Part shown: one piece after another, positions 31,294-39,752 of the stretch
Layout of the letters: every line of letters starts with the position of its first letter
How positions within the stretch are numbered: position 1 is the stretch's first letter
From: Kocuria rosea subsp. polaris
GTDB lineage: Bacteria > Actinomycetota > Actinomycetes > Actinomycetales > Micrococcaceae
Direction: 5' to 3'
Assembly (NCBI GenBank): GCA_023896275.1
Contig: MLDA01000005.1
Coordinates: 1-64,000, forward strand
DNA length: 64,000 nucleotides
Translations under genes and position numbers: made by a program
The notes under the pieces: generated by a model
What the model was told of the DNA's origin: nothing
The model's input: the letters and a program-made list of their open reading frames with translations, nothing else
Database searches by the model: none

Positions 31294-32178
31294 ATGACGG
31301 AAGCGGCAGCCGCCGAACGCACCAGGGAAGAGGACGCCGTCGCGCACCTGACCGAAGGGGTCCAGGTATGCGACGGCGTCGTGGCGGGGCGCCACGGCGA
31401 GATCCCGGTTCGCGCGTATAGCCCCGCCGGGCAGCCTTTCGGCAACGCGGGGCGCGCGCTCGTTTGGGCGCACGGCGGCGCTTTCTGCCATGGCGGCCTG
31501 GATCAGCTCGAGTCGCACGCGGTGGCCGCCGCGGTGGCCTCCCGTGGGAACGACGTCGTCGCGGTCGACTACCGACTCGCCCCCGAATGGGAGGGTGAAC
31601 AGGGGGAGAGTCCGGATGCCGTGCGCTACCCGATACCCGTCGACGACGTCGTCGATGCCTACCGTCACGTGCGCGACGAGCTCGGGCACCCGGTGGCGAT
31701 CGGTGGGGCGAGCGCTGGCGCGTGCCTCGCAGCGGCAGCCACCTGGTCGTTGCTGCGCGGCAGCGGGCCGGCCCCGAACGGGCTCGCACTCGTGTACCCG
31801 ACCGTGCACGCGGCCTTGCCGCCGATCCCGGAGGAGCTCCGCGAGGCGCTGCTCGGGCCCTGGGCCGAGGGACAGTTCACGCCGAGGCGAGTTCACCTGA
31901 TGAACCGAAACTACGCTGGCGGGGACGCGGCCCTCGGTGAGGCCTACGCGTTTCCGGGCGGGCACGACCTCACCGGGTTCCCGCGCACGCTGGTGCTCGA
32001 CGCCGATCACGACGCGCTTCGCGCTTCCGGCGCGGCCTTCGCCGACGAACTACGGGCAGCGGAGACCGGAGTACGTTATGAAGTCGTTGCTGGAACGAGG
32101 CACGGATTTATGAACAGGCCGGCAGAGCAGGCGTTCGGGAAGGGGGTCGACCACCTCGCCTCCTGGCTCTCGTCCTAG
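31294..32178 (+). CDS. Alpha/beta hydrolase, hormone-sensitive-lipase-like esterase
   Basis: 294 residues. The oxyanion-hole motif WAHGGAFCHGG, the nucleophile GGASAGA (Ser), the Asp in LDADHDAL and the His in TRHGFMN form a complete triad of the HSL (bacterial family IV) group. No signal peptide, so probably a cytoplasmic ester hydrolase of unknown substrate. The ATG follows AGGAGAGCAAG, and a TAGATT -10 candidate lies at 31253-31258. It is separate from the amylopullulanase by 74 bases. Confidence 0.87.
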   Translation: MTEAAAAERTREEDAVAHLTEGVQVCDGVVAGRHGEIPVRAYSPAGQPFGNAGRALVWAHGGAFCHGGLDQLESHAVAAAVASRGNDVVAVDYRLAPEWEGEQGESPDAVRYPIPVDDVVDAYRHVRDELGHPVAIGGASAGACLAAAATWSLLRGSGPAPNGLALVYPTVHAALPPIPEELREALLGPWAEGQFTPRRVHLMNRNYAGGDAALGEAYAFPGGHDLTGFPRTLVLDADHDALRASGAAFADELRAAETGVRYEVVAGTRHGFMNRPAEQAFGKGVDHLASWLSS

Positions 32179-32293
32179 CCGCCTGCGCTAGATCGAGCGT
32201 CCTGCGTGCCCAGCGCATGGCAGCGGCTGTGAAATTCACGCTTTTCTCACGATGTGGCGTGCACGAAGTGATAACGACATGATTAACTTGGGA

Positions 32294-32299
32294 TAGGCT
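32294..32299 (+). promoter_or_regulatory. Candidate -10 of the garA operon
   Basis: TAGGCT lies 84 bases upstream of garA in a 204-base gap that holds no gene. The surroundings (GATTAACTTGGGA) are unusually AT-rich for this genome. Confidence 0.35.
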
Positions 32300-32382
32300 T
32301 GAAGAAGGAAACCCGGCAGTCGACGCGGAGCAGTGTAGCCGCGTTGAGCTGAGGTTTTACAGCGTATTGAGGAGGAGACGCC

Positions 32383-32841
32383 ATGGGTGGTCACGAGGAT
32401 CTGGGCGAGTCGACGCAGACGCCGGCAGAGCGGGCGACTGAGACGACCAACATCAGCCTGCCGCCAGCACCGGAGGCCCCCGCGGTCGCTCACACCCTCT
32501 CTACCGAGGAACGAGAGGCCGTTGCGGCACTTCCCGGTGGATCTGCTCTGCTCATCGCGCACGATGGACCCAACCGCGGAGCGCGTTTCCTGCTCGACGA
32601 GGAAGTCACGACCGCCGGTCGTCACCCGGAGGCCGATATTTTCCTCGACGACGTCACCGTCTCGCGCCGGCACGCTGAGTTCCGCCGCACGGAGGCGGGC
32701 TTCGACGTCGCGGACGCCGGAAGCCTAAACGGAACCTACGTCAACCACGACCGCGTCGACGCCGTCGCGCTGCGCACAGGCGCGGAGGTGAGGATCGGAA
32801 AGTTCCGGCTCACCTTCTACGCGGGTACGCAGGCCTCCTAG
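32383..32841 (+). CDS. garA: FHA-domain metabolic switch protein (GarA/OdhI type)
   Basis: 152 residues. The N-terminal phospho-acceptor segment ETTN (residues ~20-23) corresponds to the ETT motif of GarA and OdhI. The FHA domain follows, with GRHPEADI, SRRHAEF and the DAGSLNGTYVN loop. In mycobacteria and corynebacteria the unphosphorylated protein inhibits 2-oxoglutarate dehydrogenase and shifts glutamate metabolism, and Ser/Thr kinases switch it off. A PASTA kinase is encoded at 46530-48548 here. AGGAGGAG gives a strong ribosome site. Confidence 0.92.
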   Translation: MGGHEDLGESTQTPAERATETTNISLPPAPEAPAVAHTLSTEEREAVAALPGGSALLIAHDGPNRGARFLLDEEVTTAGRHPEADIFLDDVTVSRRHAEFRRTEAGFDVADAGSLNGTYVNHDRVDAVALRTGAEVRIGKFRLTFYAGTQAS

Positions 32842-32861
32842 GGACTACAGGACTTTCCACG

Positions 32862-33608
32862 TTGGTTTCATCCGTAAATGCACGCCGGCAAACCTCCGCC
32901 GGTGAGCCGGTGCGCCCGCAGGTGCTCAATATCGGCGAGGTGCTCTCCGAGCTTTCGGACGATTTTCCGCAGATCACCGCGTCCAAGATCCGCTTCCTCG
33001 AGGAAAAGGGCCTCATCACCCCGCAGCGAACCGCTGCCGGCTACCGCAAGTACACTCCCGGCGATATCGACCGGCTACGCTTCATCCTGGCCCTCCAGCG
33101 GGATCAGTACCTGCCGCTGAAGGTCATCAAGGACTATCTCGACGCCGTCGACCGGGGCGAGCGCCCGGAGCAGCTGCCCGGCGGGCTCAAACTAGCCCCA
33201 CGCAGCGTGAGCGAGCAGCTCGCGCAGGAGCTCTCCGGTCACACCCGCGATCTGACGCGCTCCGAGCTCATCGGCGGCAGTGGCGCCAGTGATGAGCTCG
33301 TCGAGGAACTGCTGGCCTTTGGTCTGATCGAATCCGACGGCGACCGTTTCGATGAGCACAGCGCGCGCGTTGTCGCCTCCGCAGTGAAACTGGCAGGCTT
33401 CGGCATCGAGCCACGGCACCTACGGGCCTTCCGGACGGCTGCCGACCGCGAGCTGGGGCTCGTGGAGCGTGCCATCGTACCGGTGAGCTCACGCAAGACC
33501 GTTTCGTCGCGCGCTCACGCCGCGGAAACAGCCCGCGAGATCAGTGATGCGTGCCTGGCGCTGCACACGGCCCTCGTGCAGGGTGCCATTTCGAAGCTGG
33601 ATCACTAG
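32862..33608 (+). CDS. ftsR: MerR-family regulator, FtsR type
   Basis: 248 residues with a TTG start, for which AGGAC lies about 8 bases upstream. An N-terminal MerR winged helix (residues ~20-90) has KIRFLEEKGLITPQRTAAGYRKY. The C-terminal part is an all-helical region with no metal-binding cysteines. The position directly after garA matches Rv1828, whose corynebacterial orthologue FtsR activates ftsZ transcription. A 20-base gap to garA suggests co-transcription. Confidence 0.87.
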   Translation: MVSSVNARRQTSAGEPVRPQVLNIGEVLSELSDDFPQITASKIRFLEEKGLITPQRTAAGYRKYTPGDIDRLRFILALQRDQYLPLKVIKDYLDAVDRGERPEQLPGGLKLAPRSVSEQLAQELSGHTRDLTRSELIGGSGASDELVEELLAFGLIESDGDRFDEHSARVVASAVKLAGFGIEPRHLRAFRTAADRELGLVERAIVPVSSRKTVSSRAHAAETAREISDACLALHTALVQGAISKLDH

Positions 33609-33684
33609 TCTTGTAGTACCGGCACGACTCGTTCCGGGTCCGGGCCGGTGGCCATGGCCGCCGGCGGACTGCAGGGAGGCACGC

Positions 33685-34173
33685 ATGATGGACATCGACG
33701 TTGTTGGGGTACGTATCGAGTTGCCCTCGAACCAGCCGCTGATCCTCCTGAAGGAACACGACGGCGAGCGGCACCTGCCCATCTGGATCGGCGCGCCGGA
33801 GGCATCCGCGATCGCCATGAGTCTGCAGGGAATCACGACCCCGCGGCCGATGACCCACGATCTGATGGTCGGCATCATTCAGGCAGCGGGACAGGAGGTC
33901 TCGGAGGTCAAGATCGTCGACGTCCAAGACGCCGTCTTCTACGCGCGCATCGTGCTGTCCAACGGCGCGGAAGTGGATTCGCGGGCGTCCGACGCCGTTG
34001 CGTTGGCCCTGCGCACCGGGGCCCCGTTGCGTTGCGCGGAACAAGTCGTCGAGGAAGCGGGCGTGATGGTTTCCGGCGACGAATCTGGGGAGCCCAGCGA
34101 GCAGAACGAGGAGCAAGTGCGGGAGTTTCGCGAGTTTCTGGCGGACATCGAACCCGAGGACTTCGACAAGTGA
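33685..34173 (+). CDS. Bifunctional nuclease-domain protein (Rv1829 type)
   Basis: 162 residues from ATG 33685 (or 33688), with AGGGAGG just upstream; a longer frame extension into ftsR is not used. The bifunctional-nuclease (BFN/DUF151) fold is shown by LPIWIGAPEASAIAMSLQG and SRASDAVALALRTGAP. An acidic tail ends the protein. The domain has reported DNase and RNase activities in plants and is conserved next to ftsR homologues in Actinobacteria. Its bacterial role is not settled. Confidence 0.85.
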   Translation: MMDIDVVGVRIELPSNQPLILLKEHDGERHLPIWIGAPEASAIAMSLQGITTPRPMTHDLMVGIIQAAGQEVSEVKIVDVQDAVFYARIVLSNGAEVDSRASDAVALALRTGAPLRCAEQVVEEAGVMVSGDESGEPSEQNEEQVREFREFLADIEPEDFDK

Positions 34174-34362
34174 TCGGCGTCCGCGACACGCCCTCAAGTT
34201 AAACTTGAAGGTCATTGACCGGACCCCCCTCGCCCCGTAGCGTCGGAGCTAAGGTTCTCATTGCCTCGCGCGGCGAATCGTCGGCACAACGGATGGAGGC
34301 GTCCATTGTGCCGGTGTTGCGCGAGCACTTCCCCACGGGGAGCCATGACAAGGAGGGTTCAC

Positions 34363-34959
34363 GTGAGTCCGACAAGCGATCACCGCGCCGAGCCGGGCAG
34401 CCGTGCTGCCACGGCCGCTAGGCATGCCCAGGGCTTGCTGTTCACGGAGGACCTTCCGGTTCTCGACGAAGATGCGGGCTACCGTGGCCCGATCGTCTGC
34501 AAGGCCGCAGGAATCACCTACCGCCAGTTGGACTATTGGGCCCGCACCGGCCTGGTAGAACCCGCGGTACGCGGTGCGCACGGCTCCGGCAGCCAGCGCC
34601 TCTACAGTTTCCGGGACATTCTCGTGCTCAAGGTCGTCAAGCGTCTGCTCGACACGGGCGTGTCCCTGCAGCAGATCCGGACCGCCGTGGGTCACCTGCG
34701 CGAGCGCGGCGTCGAGGATCTCGCCCAGATCACCCTGATGTCCGACGGTGCCTCCGTCTACGAGTGCACGTCCGCGGACGAGGTCATCGACCTGGTTCAA
34801 GGCGGTCAGGGCGTCTTCGGCATCGCTGTCGGCCGTGTCTGGCGCGAGGTCGAGGGCAGCCTCTCCGAGCTGCCGAGCGAGCACGCCGCCGCGGAGGAGA
34901 GCTTTCCCCAAGACGAGCTGAGCCGCCGCCGCGCAGCCAAGAAGGCGACCGCCAGCTAG
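34363..34959 (+). CDS. MerR-family regulator, Rv1830 (McdR/ResR) type
   Basis: 198 residues from GTG 34363, preceded by AAGGAGG at 6-base spacing. The MerR helix-turn-helix is at residues ~45-115, with ITYRQLDYWARTGLVEP and SGSQRLYSFRDILVLKVVK. It closes the conserved garA-ftsR-nuclease-MerR cluster; the M. tuberculosis orthologue Rv1830 (ResR/McdR) controls growth and cell division and is linked to antibiotic resilience. A Rho-independent terminator lies 25 bases downstream. Confidence 0.88.
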   Translation: MSPTSDHRAEPGSRAATAARHAQGLLFTEDLPVLDEDAGYRGPIVCKAAGITYRQLDYWARTGLVEPAVRGAHGSGSQRLYSFRDILVLKVVKRLLDTGVSLQQIRTAVGHLRERGVEDLAQITLMSDGASVYECTSADEVIDLVQGGQGVFGIAVGRVWREVEGSLSELPSEHAAAEESFPQDELSRRRAAKKATAS

Positions 34960-34983
34960 CCGCGGCAACCCACCGGACACATA

Positions 34984-35017
34984 ACGACGCCGGCACCCCA
35001 TCGGGTGCCGGCGTCGT
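34984..35017. terminator. Terminator hairpin after the MerR gene
   Basis: A perfect 15-bp stem (34984-34998 with 35003-35017) has a 4-base loop. It lies between the MerR gene and the convergent ParA-like gene and may serve both. The T tract is weak. Confidence 0.75.
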
Positions 35018-35064
35018 CATGTTCTATTGGTCATCCCGCGCGGCAAGCCGCGGACTGAGCGGGC

Positions 35065-35895
35065 CTAGGGCGCCGCTGTGCGAACGCGCGAGCGCTTGGC
35101 CGCGCCCGACGTTCCGCTGAGACCCTTGAGAAGCTGGTCGAAGTGCCTGGCTGTGGTCCGCGCGGATTCGCCGGGCCACTGGTGCACGGAGTACGCGGCG
35201 CCCTGAATTTGCTGCCAGTCCGCCTGATCTGGAAGGACCGGGTTCAACAACTGGGAGCCGAACATGCGACGCATCTCGGAGAGCCGGAAGCGTTGTTCCG
35301 TCGACGTATCGCGGAAGCGGTTGGCGACCACGTTGATGGAGTTGAGTCCCGTGTTGAATTCGTTGCGGAACATGTCGAGTGCACGCATTGTGCGCTCGGT
35401 GCCCGCGACGGAAAAGAGACTCGGCTCGGCGACGAGAACCGCTTGGTGGCTGGCTGTCCACGCCATGCGGGTCAGCCCGTTGAGTGAGGGCGGGCAGTCG
35501 ATCAGCACGAGCTGGTACTTCGACGTCTTTTCGAGCAGCGACTTGAGTCGGCGCAGGTCGCGGTTGCGCAGGTCCGGGCGGTCATAGACCCCGCCGAAGG
35601 CCCCGCCGACAGCCACGTCGAGCACTGCGCCCTGGGCGGTCTTGCCGCGTTGGGTCCACGGGCTCACGGCCGCGTGCGCCTCCAGGTCGCCGCGGCGGCC
35701 CGCCTTGATCTGCCGGCCGACCTCCTGCTGGGGATCGGACAGGGCGACGCCGAGGCCGGTGCTGGCGTCGGCATGGGGGTCCAGATCCACGACGAGAGTC
35801 GGAGTGCCGGCGGCCAACGCCGCAGACGCCAGACCCAATGTTACGGATGTCTTCCCGACCCCGCCTTTGAGACTGCTGATGCTCACAACCTGCAC
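35065..35895 (-). CDS. Orphan ParA/MinD-family ATPase
   Basis: 276 residues from GTG 35895; GTG 35907 and upstream starts are possible. It begins almost at the Walker A motif SSLKGGVGKTS, followed by DLDPHADAS and LIDCPPSLNGL. The C-terminus is basic. No parB-like partner is adjacent. It is divergent from pyruvate carboxylase and convergent with the garA cluster. The role may be positioning of a cellular cargo; this is inference from the family. A Mrp-like or plasmid origin is not supported because of its codon use and context. Confidence 0.83.
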   Translation of the reverse strand: MQVVSISSLKGGVGKTSVTLGLASAALAAGTPTLVVDLDPHADASTGLGVALSDPQQEVGRQIKAGRRGDLEAHAAVSPWTQRGKTAQGAVLDVAVGGAFGGVYDRPDLRNRDLRRLKSLLEKTSKYQLVLIDCPPSLNGLTRMAWTASHQAVLVAEPSLFSVAGTERTMRALDMFRNEFNTGLNSINVVANRFRDTSTEQRFRLSEMRRMFGSQLLNPVLPDQADWQQIQGAAYSVHQWPGESARTTARHFDQLLKGLSGTSGAAKRSRVRTAAP

Positions 35896-36146
35896 GGAAC
35901 CGACCACGTCCCCTTCTGTGTCTTGACTTCCGCAACGTACCCGGTCAATCATACGGGGCTTTGCCCGGCAGACCCCAACGCCACCCTGAAAGGCGGCAGG
36001 GAGTCGTCCGGAGACGAAAGATTGCCCCACGTGGGATGGGTCACGGTAGCCTTGACGAAGTCGTGGACACGAAGACGTGTCCGGGTGCGAGGCGTGTCGA
36101 TGACCCCGCTGCCTCGAGTCCTGCCCCCGATGATTTCAGGAGCATT

Positions 36147-39100
36147 ATGTTCAAGAAGGTTTTGGTTGCCAATCGTGGCGAGATCGCGATTCGCGGTTTT
36201 CGGGCCGCGGTGGAGTTGGGTGCGAAGACGGTCGCGGTGTACCCGTATGAGGATCGTGGCTCGATTCATCGTCAGAAGGCGGATGAGTCGTACCAGATCG
36301 GTGTCGAGGGACATCCGGTGCGGGCGTATCTCGATGTTGACGAGGTGATCCGGGTCGCGCGTGAGTCGGGGGCGGACGCGATTTACCCGGGGTATGGGTT
36401 TTTGTCGGAGAATCCGGAGTTGGCGCGGGCGGCGGCGGAGGCGGGCATCGCGTTCGTGGGGCCCTCGGCTGAGGTGTTGCGGCTGGCAGGGAACAAGGTC
36501 GAGGCCTTGCGGGCGGCGCGGCGGGCGGGAATCCCGGTGTTGGAGTCTTCGGAGCCGAGTGCTGATGTTGAGTATTTGGTGGCGGAGGCGGACCGGATCG
36601 GGTTCCCGATTTTCGTGAAGGCTGTTGCCGGCGGTGGTGGGCGCGGGATGCGTCGGGTGGATGTGCGTGAGGACTTCGTGGAGTCTCTGGGTGCGGCGAT
36701 GCGTGAGGCCGGGACCGCGTTTGGCGATTCAACGGTCTTCTTGGAGCAGGCGGTGTTGCGTCCGCGTCATATCGAGGTCCAGGTGTTGGCTGATGGTGAC
36801 GGGGAGGTCGTGCATCTTTTCGAGCGGGATTGTTCGTTGCAGCGCCGGCATCAGAAAGTCATCGAGATCGCTCCGGCCCCGAATTTGGACGAGGGTATCC
36901 GGCAGGCGTTGTATGCGGACGCGGTGAAGTTCGCGAAGGCGTTGAACTATCAGAACGCGGGCACGGTGGAGTTCCTCGTGGACACGGTTGGCGAGCGGGC
37001 GGGTCAGCATGTGTTTATTGAGATGAATCCGCGGATCCAGGTTGAGCATACGGTGACGGAGGAGATCACCGATGTTGATTTGGTGTCTTCCCAGATGCGC
37101 ATCGCGGCGGGGGAGACGTTGGAGCAGATCGGGATCCGGCAGGATCAGTTGCGGATCCGGGGTGCGGCGATGCAGTGCCGGATCACGACGGAGGACCCGG
37201 CCAACGGGTTCCGCCCGGATGTGGGCACGATCAGCGTGTATCGCTCCGCCGGTGGTTCCGGTGTCCGGCTCGACGGCGGCACGGTGTTCACCGGGGCGGA
37301 GGTTTCCCCGCATTTTGATTCGATGCTCGTGAAGCTGACATGTCGCGGCCGTGATTACGAGATGGCGGTGCGGCGCGCCCGGCGTGCGCTGGCGGAGTTT
37401 CGGATCCGTGGCGTCGCGACGAACATCCCGTTCTTGATGAACGTGCTCGATGATCCGCAATTCGTCGCCGGGGATGTGGCCACGGACTTCATTGATTCGC
37501 GGCCGGACCTGCTGGTCGGCAATCGCAGCCAGGATCGCGGCACGAAGGCGCTGACCTATCTGGCCGAGGTCACGGTGAACAAGCCGCATGGGGGGCGGAT
37601 CGACGGCATCGACCCGCGGGTGAAGCTGCCGCGGTTCCCGGGGGACAAGTCGGAGCAGCCTGAGCGCAGCCCGTTCGATGGCCCTTCTGGTGTGGTGCCG
37701 CCGCCCGGGTGGCGGCAGGTGCTCCTGGAGCAGGGGCCGGAGGGCTTCGCCGCCCGCCTGCGCGGCGAAACTGCGGTGGCAGTCACGGACACGACGTTCC
37801 GGGATGCGCATCAGTCGTTGTTGGCGACCCGGGTGCGTACGCGGGATCTGTTGGCGGCGGCGCCGGCGATGGCCCATACGTTGCCGGGGTTGTTCTCGAT
37901 GGAGGTCTGGGGCGGGGCGACGTACGACGTGGCGCTGCGGTTCTTGGGTGAGGATCCGTGGCGGCGGTTGGAGTTGTTGCGGGCCGAGCTGCCGAACGTG
38001 CCGTTGCAGATGCTCCTGCGTGGCCGGAATACGGTCGGGTATACCCCGTATCCGACGGAGGTCACGGACGCGTTCGTGGCCGAAGCAGCGGCGACGGGCA
38101 TCGATATTTTCCGGATCTTCGATGCGTTGAACGATGTCAGCCAGATGGCCCCGGCGATCGCCGCGGTGCGGGCGACGGGGACGGCGGTGGCGGAGGTCGC
38201 GCTGTGTTACACCGGGAACCTTACGGACCCGGACGAGGACCTGTACACCCTGGACTACTACCTGTCGTTGGCGAGGCAGATCGTCGATGCTGGGGCGCAT
38301 ATTCTGGCGATCAAGGACATGGCCGGGTTGCTGCGCCCGGCGGCCGCGGCGAAGCTCGTGACCGCGTTGCGGTCCGAGTTCGACCTGCCGGTGCATTTGC
38401 ATACCCATGACACTGCTGGTGGGCAGTTGGCGACGATCATGGCTGCGGTGGAGGCCGGGGTGGATGCGGTGGATACTGCGGTCGCGTCGATGGCGGGCAC
38501 GACGAGTCAGGTCTCGATGTCGGCTTTGGTGGCTGCGTTGGAGCACACGGAGCGGGACACGGGCTTGGATTTGGGTGCTGCGGCGGCGATGGAGCCGTAT
38601 TGGGAGGCGGTGCGGGCGATGTATGCGCCGTTCGAGTCCGGGTTGGCCGGGCCCACGGGGCGGGTGTATCGGCACGAGATCCCGGGCGGTCAGCTCTCGA
38701 ACCTGCGTCAGCAGGCGATCGCGTTGGGGTTGGGGGAGCGGTTCGAGGCGATCGAGGACATGTATACGGCCGCGAACTCGATCCTGGGCCGGTTGGTGAA
38801 GGTCACGCCGTCTTCGAAGGTTGTCGGCGATCTGGCGTTGCAGTTGGTCGGTGCCGGTGTTGATCCGGCGGAGTTTGAGGCGAATCCGCAGGCGTATGAC
38901 ATTCCGGAGTCGGTGATCGGGTTCCTTTCTGGTGAGCTCGGGGATCCGCCCGGTGGGTGGCCGGAGCCGTTCCGGTCCAAGGCGTTGCAGGGCCGGACGG
39001 TCAAGGTCCGGCTCGAGGAGCTCGAGGCGGAGGACTCGCAGGCGCTTCGGGGGGATTCGGCGACGCGGCGGTCCACGTTGAACCGGTTGCTGTTCTCGGG

Positions 39101-39596
39101 CCCGAGTCGCGATTTCGAGACTCTGCGTGCCCAGTATGGGGATGTTTCCGTGTTGGGCACGAGGGACTACTTGTATGGGTTGACGCCGGGGGCTGAGCAT
39201 GTGATCAGTCTGGGTAAGGGTGTGCGCTTGTTGGTGACGCTGCAGGCGATTGGTGAGCCTGATGAGAAGGGCATGCGCACGGTGATGTGCACGCTCAATG
39301 GGCAGATGCGGCAGATCACGGTCCGGGACCGCAATGTTGAGTCGACGGTGAAGGCTGCGGAGAAGGCCGATCCGACCAATGCCGGGCACGTCCCCGCGCC
39401 GTTTGCCGGGGCTGTGACCGCGACGGTTGGGGTGGGGGACGTGGTTGAGGCTGGTGGTACGGTCGCGACGATTGAGGCGATGAAGATGGAAGCGGCGATC
39501 ACGTCCCCGGTGACCGGGCGCGTCGCGCGGATCGCGATCGCGGGCACTGCGCAGGTCGATGGTGGTGATCTTCTGATCGTGATTGACCCGGCCTGA
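36147..39596 (+). CDS. pyc: Pyruvate carboxylase
   Basis: 1149 residues, the normal single-chain length. It carboxylates pyruvate to oxaloacetate using biotin, ATP and bicarbonate. A biotin carboxylase domain (residues 1-~450, GGGGRGM loop and EMNPRIQVEHTVTEE), a carboxyltransferase barrel (~530-820, TTFRDAHQSLLATR), a PC-specific region and a biotinyl domain with EAMKMEA, K1113, appear in order. ATG 36147 follows CAGGAG. Codon choice is unusual: TTG, GTG and GCG are very frequent, unlike the C-ending codons of its neighbours. Anaplerosis complements the methylcitrate cycle and GarA control encoded nearby. Confidence 0.96.
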   Translation: MFKKVLVANRGEIAIRGFRAAVELGAKTVAVYPYEDRGSIHRQKADESYQIGVEGHPVRAYLDVDEVIRVARESGADAIYPGYGFLSENPELARAAAEAGIAFVGPSAEVLRLAGNKVEALRAARRAGIPVLESSEPSADVEYLVAEADRIGFPIFVKAVAGGGGRGMRRVDVREDFVESLGAAMREAGTAFGDSTVFLEQAVLRPRHIEVQVLADGDGEVVHLFERDCSLQRRHQKVIEIAPAPNLDEGIRQALYADAVKFAKALNYQNAGTVEFLVDTVGERAGQHVFIEMNPRIQVEHTVTEEITDVDLVSSQMRIAAGETLEQIGIRQDQLRIRGAAMQCRITTEDPANGFRPDVGTISVYRSAGGSGVRLDGGTVFTGAEVSPHFDSMLVKLTCRGRDYEMAVRRARRALAEFRIRGVATNIPFLMNVLDDPQFVAGDVATDFIDSRPDLLVGNRSQDRGTKALTYLAEVTVNKPHGGRIDGIDPRVKLPRFPGDKSEQPERSPFDGPSGVVPPPGWRQVLLEQGPEGFAARLRGETAVAVTDTTFRDAHQSLLATRVRTRDLLAAAPAMAHTLPGLFSMEVWGGATYDVALRFLGEDPWRRLELLRAELPNVPLQMLLRGRNTVGYTPYPTEVTDAFVAEAAATGIDIFRIFDALNDVSQMAPAIAAVRATGTAVAEVALCYTGNLTDPDEDLYTLDYYLSLARQIVDAGAHILAIKDMAGLLRPAAAAKLVTALRSEFDLPVHLHTHDTAGGQLATIMAAVEAGVDAVDTAVASMAGTTSQVSMSALVAALEHTERDTGLDLGAAAAMEPYWEAVRAMYAPFESGLAGPTGRVYRHEIPGGQLSNLRQQAIALGLGERFEAIEDMYTAANSILGRLVKVTPSSKVVGDLALQLVGAGVDPAEFEANPQAYDIPESVIGFLSGELGDPPGGWPEPFRSKALQGRTVKVRLEELEAEDSQALRGDSATRRSTLNRLLFSGPSRDFETLRAQYGDVSVLGTRDYLYGLTPGAEHVISLGKGVRLLVTLQAIGEPDEKGMRTVMCTLNGQMRQITVRDRNVESTVKAAEKADPTNAGHVPAPFAGAVTATVGVGDVVEAGGTVATIEAMKMEAAITSPVTGRVARIAIAGTAQVDGGDLLIVIDPA

Positions 39597-39635
39597 TCAC
39601 GATCAGACCACGGCGCGGCACGGTCCGCAGCGGAT

Positions 39636-39685
39636 GCCCGCCGGGCCGGTTCCTGTCACGGGACCGGCCCGGCGGGCGTTCTCGT
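39636..39685 (+). terminator. Terminator after pyruvate carboxylase
   Basis: A 15-bp stem (39636-39650 with 39663-39677) around a small loop is followed by GTTCTCGT. It lies 39 bases after the pyc stop. Confidence 0.75.
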
Positions 39686-39752
39686 CGGTGGGCTAGGGTG
39701 TGTGCTGAGCGAGTAGCCGATCAGGCAAGGATCCCACGAGCGAGAGGGCGAC

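Noticed and set aside
36729-39389. 886-codon open frame on the minus strand opposite pyruvate carboxylase
   Set aside because: It mirrors the codon structure of pyc, is Arg/Pro/His-rich without domains, and has no ribosome binding site. It is a shadow of GC-rich coding sequence.
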